Assembly: GCA_016207365.1 (NCBI GenBank)
Contig: JACQPU010000042.1
Span: forward strand, 1-26,322
DNA from: Ignavibacteriales bacterium
GTDB taxonomy: Bacteria > Bacteroidota > Ignavibacteria > UBA10030
Direction of reading: 5' to 3'
Length of the DNA: 26,322 nt
The translations under genes and the position numbers were made by a program. Positions 8,854-15,657 of the stretch are shown in pieces. Numbering within the stretch: position 1 is the stretch's first letter; each line of letters begins with the position of its first letter. The notes beneath the pieces were generated by a model. The model worked only from the letters and a program-made list of their open reading frames with translations, did no database searches and was not told where the DNA came from.

Positions 8854-9678
8854 ATGAAGCGAGGTGTCGCGGGCCTTGCCGGTTCGCTCTTTATCGGGGG
8901 TTTGCTGATCGCCGTTCCACCACGCGTTCCCTTGGATGCCGAAGCGGGATCCCGGGTTTTGGCCTCGGCCGAACGGCTTCAGTATAAGGTGAAATGGCTG
9001 TTCTTCAGGCTTGGTACCATCACGGCGAGCACCGACCGCCTTCCGGGATCTGGCGACCTGTATCGGACGGCGATTTCACTCGATTCGAATCCCGATTTGT
9101 TCTTCATCAGCATCCACAACCGGTATGAAGCGATTATCCGATTGAATCCCATTCGCTGTGAAGCGTTCATTTCGCGGGAGGCTGACGGAGACGACACCCT
9201 GGTTACCCGCTACATTTTTGTGGATTCACTGAAACAGATACTGATGACACAGCAAATGCTTCCTGCAGACACTCTTGTCAGGGAGGAGGTGAGGGTTGGA
9301 ATCGACAGGTTTTTTGAAGGTGCGTCGCTGATTGTCCTTGCGCGCTCCCTCGTACATCGCGACACCTCTGTGAGCGTACCCACCCTCGTGGACTTCGATC
9401 TTTTTCCCACCGACATCACGTTTCCTTCCACAGTACGATCCGTAAGCATTGGGGCTCTCAAAGCCCCGGTCCGCACCCGGGAACTCTTCGGCAAGGCCGA
9501 TTTTGGCGGCAAAACCATTGGAGGATTCTCCGGTGATTTCAAGGGATGGTTTAGCGATGACATAGCGGCCATCCCCATCCTCGCTGAAATGAGCATCACC
9601 CTCGGCACGGTCGATGTCGAACTCGAACAATGGAGCAGGGAAGGCTGGGAGCCGCCCCTCGTTCCTTCAAAACCATGA
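8854..9678 (+). CDS. DUF3108 domain-containing protein, exported
   Basis: 274 residues from the ATG at 8854; an in-frame ATG at 8821 would add 11 residues. I prefer 8854 because it follows GAGGAAG, begins a typical signal peptide (MKRGVAGLAGSLFIGGLLIA) and fits the promoter position. The mature part starts with a GERLxY-like stretch (ASAERLQYKVKWLFFRLGTI) and ends with FKGWFSDDIAAIPILAEM and LGTVDVELEQW, matching the C-terminal pattern of DUF3108 proteins (W.SDD..RiPv....... G...vEL). These are periplasmic beta-rich proteins of unknown biochemical role, often found in Gram-negative envelopes. The stop overlaps the next gene's start (ATGA at 9675-9678), so it is very likely co-translated with the SDR epimerase. 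Confidence 0.85.
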   Translation: MKRGVAGLAGSLFIGGLLIAVPPRVPLDAEAGSRVLASAERLQYKVKWLFFRLGTITASTDRLPGSGDLYRTAISLDSNPDLFFISIHNRYEAIIRLNPIRCEAFISREADGDDTLVTRYIFVDSLKQILMTQQMLPADTLVREEVRVGIDRFFEGASLIVLARSLVHRDTSVSVPTLVDFDLFPTDITFPSTVRSVSIGALKAPVRTRELFGKADFGGKTIGGFSGDFKGWFSDDIAAIPILAEMSITLGTVDVELEQWSREGWEPPLVPSKP

Positions 9679-10685
9679 CGGAACCGGCAACGATTTTCGT
9701 CACGGGCGGGACTGGCTTTATCGGCACGAAGTTGGTCAATGTCCTCATGCAGAGTGGGCATTTCGTGAGGGTACTTACGCGCGCAACAAGCAATCGCGAA
9801 GGACTTCACCATGAACGCATCTCTTTCGTGGCCGGAGATCTCCTTAACCGAGAATCTCTCCGGAAGGGGATGGAAGGATGTACTCAGGTGTATCATCTGG
9901 CCGCGTATGCAAAGAACTGGTCGAAGGATCCCATAATTTTTTTTCAGCAAAACATCGAAGGGATGAAGCTTGTCTTCGATGCTGCACGGGACGCGGGCGT
10001 CCGGCGTATCGTCTTCACATCAACAATCGTTGTCTATGGGCCCACACCGCCGGGTGTCGTCGGTGACGAATCAATGCCGCGGACAACCCAGCGATGCTTT
10101 ACCGAATATGAAGAAAGCAAGACGCTCGCGCAGCAGGAAGCTCTGAAGTATGTGGATCGTGGCCAGGATATTGTCGTCGTCAATCCCACGCGCGTGTACG
10201 GTCCGGGAAAACTCACTGAGGGGAATTCAGTAACCCTCATGATCTCGATGTACGACAAGGGAAAGGTCCCCGTCTTGCTCAACAAGGGCCTGAATGTTGG
10301 AAACTATGTATTTGTGGACGATCTCGTAAAGGGACACGTTTTAGCAATGGAACGCGGAAAAACCGGTGAATCTTACATCCTTGGCGGAGAGAACGCATCG
10401 CTCAAACACCTGTTCGATCTTGTTGACGCCATCAGCGGTAAACAACATTTTCAGATCAATCTTCCGCCCCCCATAGCCCGGTTCTATTCCCGCGTTGAGC
10501 GGAAGAAAGCGGAATGGCTGGGTTTGTATCCGCAGATCACTCCCGGTTGGGTGGAGACGTTTCTTCATGACTGGGCGTATACCAGCACAAAGGCCGAGCG
10601 TGAAATCGGCTATACCATTACACCTCTTCGCGAAGGAATCAGGATCACTTACGAATGGCTGAAACAGGCAACCACGAAACGGTGA
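9675..10685 (+). CDS. Extended SDR family NAD(P)-dependent epimerase/dehydratase/reductase
   Basis: 336 residues from the ATG at 9675, chosen because it overlaps the upstream stop by 4 bases and starts directly on the Rossmann strand. The frame runs back to 9630 but that would overlap DUF3108 coding sequence. Nucleotide-binding motif TGGTGFIG lies at residues 10-17, followed by DLLNRESLRKGMEGC..VYHLAA, the typical extended-SDR second half of the cofactor site. The active site is FTSTIVVYGPT plus Y145-E-E-S-K149 (YxxxK). Sequence style resembles hopanoid-associated HpnA-like and dihydroflavonol-4-reductase-like SDRs, so substrate could be a nucleotide sugar, a steroid or hopanoid-like lipid, or another alcohol or ketone; the sequence does not decide. 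It is coupled to an upstream exported protein and a downstream membrane protease. Confidence 0.88.
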   Translation: MTEPATIFVTGGTGFIGTKLVNVLMQSGHFVRVLTRATSNREGLHHERISFVAGDLLNRESLRKGMEGCTQVYHLAAYAKNWSKDPIIFFQQNIEGMKLVFDAARDAGVRRIVFTSTIVVYGPTPPGVVGDESMPRTTQRCFTEYEESKTLAQQEALKYVDRGQDIVVVNPTRVYGPGKLTEGNSVTLMISMYDKGKVPVLLNKGLNVGNYVFVDDLVKGHVLAMERGKTGESYILGGENASLKHLFDLVDAISGKQHFQINLPPPIARFYSRVERKKAEWLGLYPQITPGWVETFLHDWAYTSTKAEREIGYTITPLREGIRITYEWLKQATTKR

Positions 10686-11401
10686 ACCGGTTTGGTTCGT
10701 CACTCTCGCTCGCAGGATTGTTCAGTGGAGGAAACAGAAAACCAACTCTGATCCTTCTCCTGACGCCCATTCTCCTGACGACATTTAAGTACTATGGATC
10801 GAAGCAGTGGTACGAGGAGTTTCTGAGCGATATCATCGTTCTGGGGGGGACTCCCGAATGGACGGCAGCGTTATATGTTTTCTTGTCGTCGTTTATTCTG
10901 CTTGGGCTCGTGCCATTCATCGTAATCAGGTTCGTGTTTAAAGAGCAGCTGTCATTGTACGGATGGCAGCTCGGGGATGCACGATTCGGCCTGACAGCTC
11001 TTGCAATCCTGGCTCCGCTCTTCGTTGCATCCGCTTATCCCTCTGCTTCAATGCCCGATTTCATGGCAGAATATCCGCTTTATCGTGGAGCGGGAACAGG
11101 GTGGAATACCTTCGCTCTTCACGCGCTTTCATACGGCCTCTTTTACGTCGGCTGGGAAACATACTTCAGAGGATTCATGCAGTTTGGCCTGCGCTCGACG
11201 GTTGGCGATTGGAACAGCATCCTCATTCAGGTTCTTGCCTCCTGTCTCGTACACATCGGAAAGCCTGCAGCAGAGACTTTTAGTTCCATCCTGGGCGGAT
11301 TGCTCTGGGGCATCCTCGCATTCCGCACCCGTTCAATTCTCTATGGCCTCGCCATTCACTGGCTGCTGGGGGTTGCTCTGGATTTCTTTATTGTCATGTA
11401 G
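10655..11401 (+). CDS. CPBP family intramembrane glutamic endopeptidase
   Basis: 248 residues, about six membrane segments. The CPBP (Abi/CAAX protease) motifs are present in order: W167-E168-T-Y-F-R172 in place of the classical EExxxR, then VHIGKP with a His, then AIHWLLGVALD with a second His. The first Glu of the usual pair is Trp, as in the W-E-x-x-F-R-G subfamily; the remaining Glu and both His leave a possible active site. In eukaryotes (Rce1) the family removes prenylated tails; bacterial members have diverse or unknown substrates. The ATG at 10655 overlaps the SDR gene by 31 bases. An in-frame GTG at 10682 would overlap the SDR stop by exactly 4 bases (GTGA), the arrangement used elsewhere in this window, and may be the true start. 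Confidence 0.82.
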   Translation: MAETGNHETVNRFGSSLSLAGLFSGGNRKPTLILLLTPILLTTFKYYGSKQWYEEFLSDIIVLGGTPEWTAALYVFLSSFILLGLVPFIVIRFVFKEQLSLYGWQLGDARFGLTALAILAPLFVASAYPSASMPDFMAEYPLYRGAGTGWNTFALHALSYGLFYVGWETYFRGFMQFGLRSTVGDWNSILIQVLASCLVHIGKPAAETFSSILGGLLWGILAFRTRSILYGLAIHWLLGVALDFFIVM

Positions 11402-11439
11402 AGTTCCTCTCCGAATATCGTTTATACACAGAATGAAAC

Positions 11440-12369
11440 ATGTTCTTGGGTCGACGGCTTATTTTGGGAAAACTTGAGCTTCAAATCACGGATGTTCTTG
11501 TCCTTGGCACGCTGGCTTTCTTCAGCGCGCTGGCCCTGCTTTTCCTGGTAGATGATTGGCCTGTTCTCGTCCTGAAAAATCTGGGTATTGGCGTCCTGTT
11601 CCTCGGAGCCGTCTATGGAACCCCCAGGATTCGCCCTCGCTTTTGGCGATTTCTCCTGCGTGTCGCGGCGATCACCCTTTCTTACGCTTACCTCTTTGGG
11701 GCTGTTGCCAAGCTTCAACTCATTGTCCATTCCGACTGGCTGGATTATCTCATTCTCGATTTCGAACAATACATCTTTGGCGTGCAACCCACGTTGTGGA
11801 TAGAAAAGTTCACGGCACCCTGGCTCACAGAATGGATGATGTTTTCGTACGTCATCTACGTACCCATGTATCCGATTCTCTGTGGGATAATTTACTTCAC
11901 ACGGGGGGAACTGCCTATGGAGGAGTATTTCTTCGCCCTTGGCCTCACCAACATTCTTTGTGACGTGGGCTTTATTCTGTTCCCGGTTGCGAGTCCACTG
12001 TACTATGTGCCCGAGATTTACACCGTTCCGCTTGACGGATACGTGTTCACATTCCTTGGAGAACTGATGAGAAGTCAGCTTCACTATGCAGGAGGTTCCA
12101 TTCCGAGTCCACACGCCGCCGCGGCTACCATCATGTGGGTCATGGCCTACCGGTATCATCGTCCGTCATTTTATATTCTGACGCCGATCATCCTTTCCCT
12201 CTATGCGTCCACATTCTACGGCAGATATCATTATCTGACCGATGCTGTTGTTGGTGTGGTCGTTGCGGGAATTGCGTTGGTTCTTGCGCCGTCGATCATG
12301 CGGGCGTGGGATCGTCTGGTTGAAAGAGGAACAGTGGGTCTGCTCTTTGCACGCGCAAAAATTGACTGA
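11440..12369 (+). CDS. PAP2 superfamily membrane phosphatase/phosphotransferase
   Basis: 309 residues, mostly hydrophobic, about six membrane segments. The PAP2 acid-phosphatase motifs 2 and 3 are clear: P222-S-P-H225 (PSxH) and S-T-F-Y-G-R262-Y-H264-x3-D268 (SxxxGRYHYxxD). Motif 1 (KxxxxxxRP) is not obvious. The long N-terminal membrane part and the H-Y-L-T-D ending resemble the Aur1 / inositol-phosphorylceramide-synthase-like branch (PAP2_3) more than the short lipid phosphatases. Likely reaction: transfer or hydrolysis of a phosphate or head group on a membrane lipid or lipid carrier, with the active site facing outward. It follows the CPBP gene after 38 bases; no clear ribosome binding site is seen. 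An upstream ATTG and TATCGTTT are 22 bases apart, a weaker promoter candidate. Confidence 0.85.
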   Translation: MFLGRRLILGKLELQITDVLVLGTLAFFSALALLFLVDDWPVLVLKNLGIGVLFLGAVYGTPRIRPRFWRFLLRVAAITLSYAYLFGAVAKLQLIVHSDWLDYLILDFEQYIFGVQPTLWIEKFTAPWLTEWMMFSYVIYVPMYPILCGIIYFTRGELPMEEYFFALGLTNILCDVGFILFPVASPLYYVPEIYTVPLDGYVFTFLGELMRSQLHYAGGSIPSPHAAAATIMWVMAYRYHRPSFYILTPIILSLYASTFYGRYHYLTDAVVGVVVAGIALVLAPSIMRAWDRLVERGTVGLLFARAKID

Positions 12370-12387
12370 GCTGATGGTCCGGTTCAT

Positions 12388-12419
12388 ATTGCTTTTCCTT
12401 CCTAAAACCGGTATCATTG
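12388..12419 (+). promoter_or_regulatory. Candidate promoter of the Yip1-domain gene
   Basis: ATTG at 12388-12391, exactly 20 bases, then TATCATTG at 12412-12419, one base away from the TAnnTTTG consensus. The predicted transcript would start about 20 bases before the ATG at 12445. The leader is C-rich and has no Shine-Dalgarno sequence. Confidence 0.55.
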
Positions 12420-12444
12420 CCAGACGTCATTCTCCCCCCACCCC

Positions 12445-13026
12445 ATGAGCGTTTTTGACCGCTTTGTTCTGCTGCTCTCCTCGCCCGATGAAGCGATGTT
12501 TGATCAATACGAATCGCCGAGTCTTGCCCATGCTCTTATTATTGTTTCAGCTTATGCGCTGATTTCATCGCTGAATTCCTTCCTCTCCGCAACCATCAAA
12601 TCCGGAAGTTTGGGATTCAGTCTTGTCACTTTTTTCGGATCGTTCCTCACGACATACCTCACGTGGGCTTTCCTTACGATCGTGTTCCGGCTCGCCTCCG
12701 AGCTGTTGGGCGGACTAGGAGAGCTCCCGAATGCAGTTGCCATCGTAGGCCTTGCAGCCGCCCCTCTCGTCCTCACATCGGCCGTTTCCATCGTCATCAC
12801 GCTCGGCGGAGCAATTGCCCTTCCCAACGATCCGGATCTCGTGCTGCCGAAAATCAGCCTTCTCGTGTCCGTAGTCGGCATGGCCTGGGGTTGGCCGGGT
12901 ATTTTGTGTTATTTTGGATTGAAATACGCGGAAAAGCTGCATGAGGCCAAGGCAGCAATCATCGTGCTTTTGGCCTTCCTGGCGGGAGGTCTTTACGAAG
13001 TTATCTATTCCGGAGCATTCGAATAA
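12445..13026 (+). CDS. Yip1 domain family membrane protein
   Basis: 193 residues with about five membrane segments. The N-terminus (MSVFDRFVLLLSSPDEAMFD) is the short amphipathic lead-in typical of bacterial Yip1-domain proteins, in which a 'p..~f' segment precedes helix 1. It continues with helices rich in small residues (ALIIVSAYALISSLNSFLSA, FFGSFLTTYLTWAFLTIVFR), a central NAVAIVGLAAAPLVLTS and a WGWPGILCYFGLKYAEKL helix. The function of bacterial members is not established. There are no catalytic residues to point to. It is the last gene of the + strand block and converges on argH, with 93 bases between the two stops. Confidence 0.78.
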   Translation: MSVFDRFVLLLSSPDEAMFDQYESPSLAHALIIVSAYALISSLNSFLSATIKSGSLGFSLVTFFGSFLTTYLTWAFLTIVFRLASELLGGLGELPNAVAIVGLAAAPLVLTSAVSIVITLGGAIALPNDPDLVLPKISLLVSVVGMAWGWPGILCYFGLKYAEKLHEAKAAIIVLLAFLAGGLYEVIYSGAFE

Positions 13027-13034
13027 TCAGGACT

Positions 13035-13051
13035 GCTGGGCTGGCCCCAGC
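13035..13051. terminator. Weak hairpin between convergent Yip1-domain gene and argH
   Basis: GCTGGG at 13035-13040 pairs with CCCAGC at 13046-13051 around a 5-base loop, in the gap between two convergent genes. No T-run follows on either strand, so intrinsic termination is doubtful; it may only protect 3' ends. Confidence 0.3.
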
Positions 13052-13119
13052 GCTTAAGAGAAACTCCGGTCCGTAAATCCTTGCTTGCCCCCGATGAAAG
13101 ATGGGAATTGCTTTCCTGG

Positions 13120-14508
13120 CTACTTTCTTGCCTTCAGTATCCTCGTCCAATGAACAATCTGCTTTTTTACTTCCTGTGGAGAGGTGCTCCCTGCCGACCT
13201 CTTTTGCTCTACGCTTTGATGGGGTAGGAGATGGTCAAAAATATCCGCTTCGAAATGCTTTGAAAATGTTCTAAGGGTTTCGAGGTCAAGGTTCCCGAAG
13301 TACATTCTGTGGTCGATGCAATACGAGACGATTTTGCCGGTAATCTCGTGCGCGGCGCGGAATGGCAGTCCTTTCCGCACCAGATAGTCCGCTACGTCCG
13401 TCGCTGTCGTAAAGTCGTTCCGCAGTTCTTCTTCCAAATGATCCTTCCGGAACTCCGTATGCACAAACATGTGGGACATAACAAACAGGGATGTGCGAAT
13501 CGTGTTCATTGTGTCAAAAAACGGCGCTTTATCTTCCTGCATGTCTTTGTTGTAGGCGAGGGGAAGGGCCTTCATCATGGTCAGGAGATTCATGAGGTTT
13601 CCATACACCTTTCCCGTTTTCCCGCGAATAAGCTCGGCTATATCCGGATTTTTCTTCTGCGGCATGATGCTGCTTCCTGTGGTATAAGCATCGCTGATGT
13701 CAACGAACGCAAACTCCCGCGTTGACCAAAGGACCAGCTCCTCGGCCAATCTGCTCAGATGCATGGCAAGAATTGAGCATGAAGAAACGCATTCAAGGAG
13801 ATAATCCCGGTCACTCACTGCATCAATGCTGTTTTCCACAATCCCATCGAACCCCAGCTTTCTGGCCACCCTGAGCCGATCGATTGGAAACGACGTTCCC
13901 GCCAGGGCTGCGGCGCCAAGAGGCGATTTGTTGGCCCGCCTCAGACAGTCATTCAGCCGGTCATAATCCCGATCGAACATGGACACATAGGCCAGAAGGT
14001 GATGTGACAACAACACGGGCTGTGCGCGCTGGACATGTGTATAGCCCGGCATGAGAACGCTAAAGTATTTCTCGGATTTGTACAATAGGACACGCTGAAG
14101 GTGTGTAATGAGTTTTTGCAGTTCGCGCGCGGAGGTGCGAAGATAGAGACGCTCATCGAGGGCTATCTGGTCGTTTCGGCTGCGCCCTGTGTGCAATTTT
14201 CCGCCCAGTGGACCGATCTTCTGGATGAGTCGATGCTCAATTGCCAGATGAATGTCTTCAAAATCATCGCTGAGCTGAAACTTCCCCGTTTCGATTTCTT
14301 TCTGGATGGCTTTAAGTGCGTTCCGGATCCTCCGCGCTTCCTGAGCGCTAATAATACGGCAAACCGAGAGCATTTCAACATGGGCAATGCTCCCTGCGAT
14401 ATCCTCCTGGTATAATTGCTTGTCGAGATCGATCGATGTGGAAAAATTCAGAGCGGCTTTGGATAGTGATTCTTTGAATCGCCCGCTCCAGAGAGCCTTA
14501 TGCGACAT
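13120..14508 (-). CDS. argH: Argininosuccinate lyase
   Basis: 462 residues, the usual length. It catalyses the last step of arginine synthesis: argininosuccinate to arginine plus fumarate, in the cytoplasm as a homotetramer. The lyase-superfamily signature G278-S-S-I-M-P-Q-K-K-N-P-D carries the mobile loop with the catalytic Ser; KLHTGRSRNDQIALDERL supplies substrate-binding residues and YTHVQRAQPVLLSHH the conserved His region. The start MSHKALWSGRFKESLSK is typical of bacterial ArgH (LWGGRF). It lies on the same strand as the other arginine genes but is separated from argG by the arsenic cassette and a repeat patch, and has its own candidate promoter. No Shine-Dalgarno sequence is visible before the ATG. 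Confidence 0.97.
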   Translation of the reverse strand: MSHKALWSGRFKESLSKAALNFSTSIDLDKQLYQEDIAGSIAHVEMLSVCRIISAQEARRIRNALKAIQKEIETGKFQLSDDFEDIHLAIEHRLIQKIGPLGGKLHTGRSRNDQIALDERLYLRTSARELQKLITHLQRVLLYKSEKYFSVLMPGYTHVQRAQPVLLSHHLLAYVSMFDRDYDRLNDCLRRANKSPLGAAALAGTSFPIDRLRVARKLGFDGIVENSIDAVSDRDYLLECVSSCSILAMHLSRLAEELVLWSTREFAFVDISDAYTTGSSIMPQKKNPDIAELIRGKTGKVYGNLMNLLTMMKALPLAYNKDMQEDKAPFFDTMNTIRTSLFVMSHMFVHTEFRKDHLEEELRNDFTTATDVADYLVRKGLPFRAAHEITGKIVSYCIDHRMYFGNLDLETLRTFSKHFEADIFDHLLPHQSVEQKRSAGSTSPQEVKKQIVHWTRILKARK

Positions 14509-14544
14509 GAGGGGTACTCAGGATTGTGTGAGAAAAGTGACAGG

Positions 14545-14575
14545 CAAGATAGGGAAAAATGGGGGGGAGGGCAAT
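14545..14575 (-). promoter_or_regulatory. Candidate promoter of argH
   Basis: On the - strand ATTG (14575-14572), exactly 20 bases, then TATCTTG (14551-14545). This leaves a leader of about 30 bases before the argH ATG. No ARG box is visible here, unlike at argC. Confidence 0.55.
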
Positions 14576-14591
14576 GGGAGATTGCGTACTG

Positions 14592-14707
14592 CGGATTGTT
14601 TACCCGCCGAAGGCATTTGTGCCGAAGGCGGGCGGATTGTTTACCCGCCGAAGGCATTTGTGCTGAAGGCGGGCGGATTGTTTATCCGTCGAAGGCCTGC
14701 GTGCCCA
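14592..14707. repeat. 41-bp tandem repeat, about 2.8 copies, each with an internal hairpin
   Basis: Unit 1 is 14592-14632, unit 2 is 14633-14673 (one substitution), and a diverged partial unit runs 14674-14707. Each full unit begins CGGATTG and contains CCCGCC ... GGCGGG. The arms can fold with a GAA/GAA internal loop, an inner GGC/GCC stem and an ATTTGT loop. It lies between argH and arsC with no open frame of note. Confidence 0.85.
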
Positions 14708-14724
14708 CCATAAATCACGGTGGG
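14704..14724. repeat. Inverted repeat (hairpin) at the end of the tandem array
   Basis: CCCACC at 14704-14709 is complementary to GGTGGG at 14719-14724, with a 9-base loop. It directly follows the third, partial repeat unit. No T-run follows on either strand. Confidence 0.6.
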
Positions 14725-14747
14725 TAAACCGGCAGGCAGGCGGTTTA
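14725..14747. repeat. Second inverted repeat between the tandem array and arsC
   Basis: TAAACCG at 14725-14731 is complementary to CGGTTTA at 14741-14747 around GCAGGCAGG. It abuts the previous hairpin and lies about 25 bases downstream of the arsC stop, so it could help end the ars transcript, although there is no poly-U. Confidence 0.6.
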
Positions 14748-14772
14748 GGGCTCACCATTCGCCGGGTACCGT

Positions 14773-15204
14773 TCACTCTTGGCTTCTCACATGCTGAATC
14801 ACTACCGCCTGGCAATACACTTTGATCTGATCCCGAACGGTCCGAAACGCTGCGAGAATTTCGGAATCCGTTCCGGTAACTTTGGCTGGGTCCTGGAAAT
14901 CGTGGTGGAGTTGACGAACGCGGGCGGGAAAGTACGGACATTGTTCCCGGGCATTGTCACATACGGTAATCACGATATCAAAGTCTTCTTGGGAAACGGC
15001 GTCGATGGTTTTGGACGTGTGCCCTGAGATGTCCACTCCCGCTTCCTGCATCACCTGCACCGCTCGTGGATTCAGACCGTGGGCTTCTATCCCTGCGCTG
15101 TACACATCAACCCGGTCACCGGCAAAATGCCGCAACCACCCTTCGGCCATTTGGCTTCGACAACTGTTCCCCGTGCAGAGGACAAGAATTCGTTGCTTTG
15201 CCAC
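14773..15204 (-). CDS. arsC: Arsenate reductase, thioredoxin-coupled (low-molecular-weight phosphatase fold)
   Basis: 143 residues. It reduces arsenate to arsenite in the cytoplasm with electrons from thioredoxin. The P-loop C10-T-G-N-S-C-R16 (CX5R) holds the attacking cysteine, and C82 and C89 (VCDNAREQCP) form the relay disulfide; these positions equal those of the well studied Staphylococcus aureus pI258 enzyme (C10, C82, C89). The C-terminal FQDPAKVTGTD has the Asp-Pro loop of the phosphatase fold. The start is GTG at 15204; an in-frame stop just upstream rules out anything longer. An AGGAA stretch sits unusually close to it. The gene follows arsN2 by 11 bases and is the last gene of the ars cassette. 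Confidence 0.94.
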   Translation of the reverse strand: MAKQRILVLCTGNSCRSQMAEGWLRHFAGDRVDVYSAGIEAHGLNPRAVQVMQEAGVDISGHTSKTIDAVSQEDFDIVITVCDNAREQCPYFPARVRQLHHDFQDPAKVTGTDSEILAAFRTVRDQIKVYCQAVVIQHVRSQE

Positions 15205-15215
15205 TTCCTATGCGT

Positions 15216-15656
15216 TCAGGCCAATTGTTTGATCATGCACACGGCGGTCGAAGGACAGTATAGCCGGTATTCCTTCGATGCTTTGACAAATTCGGGGATT
15301 TGGGTTTTCGGGACAGTAATGAAGCCATGGTTCGCGAAGAATTTCTCGGCCGTTGTCGTTAGCAAGGCCACCTGCTTCACTCCCATCTGTTTCATGGAGG
15401 AGAGAATCGCATTGGAAAGAATGCCTCCCAGGCCTTTGCCGCGGTCGGGAACACGGACCGCAAGCGACCGAAGGAGGGCCTCAGTTCCAGAGATCTCTGC
15501 TCCCACAACACCGACGATAATCCCGTTGTCTATTGCAACAAGAAAACACTGAAGATGCTCGTCGATGTCGGCCGCCGGAAGATCGTTTTCGTCGAGGAGG
15601 AATTTAACGGCCTCCCGGTCGGCAGCAGTAGCGTTGCGGAGATCCCATTGAGTCAT
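15216..15656 (-). CDS. arsN2: GNAT family acetyltransferase of arsenic operons (ArsN2-like)
   Basis: 146 residues from the ATG at 15656, one base after the arsM stop; the open frame extends further upstream but inside arsM. The GNAT acetyl-CoA loop is R72-G-K-G-L-G77, preceded by LLRSLAVRV and followed by a helix and KFFANHGFITVPKTQIP. Size, the start (W.lRNAtaaDreaV..LL...LP) and its place in an ars operon match proteins named ArsN2. Their substrate is not established; the related ArsN1 acetylates organoarsenicals such as phosphinothricin-like arsinothricin. Here it could modify an arsenical made by ArsM or taken up from outside, but that is inference. The GNAT fold is firm and the ArsN2 name is likely. 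Confidence 0.85.
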   Translation of the reverse strand: MTQWDLRNATAADREAVKFLLDENDLPAADIDEHLQCFLVAIDNGIIVGVVGAEISGTEALLRSLAVRVPDRGKGLGGILSNAILSSMKQMGVKQVALLTTTAEKFFANHGFITVPKTQIPEFVKASKEYRLYCPSTAVCMIKQLA

Positions 15657-15657
15657 G

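Noticed and set aside
14592..14707. Repeats as a CRISPR array
   Set aside because: The units are directly tandem with no variable spacers, and no cas gene is present.
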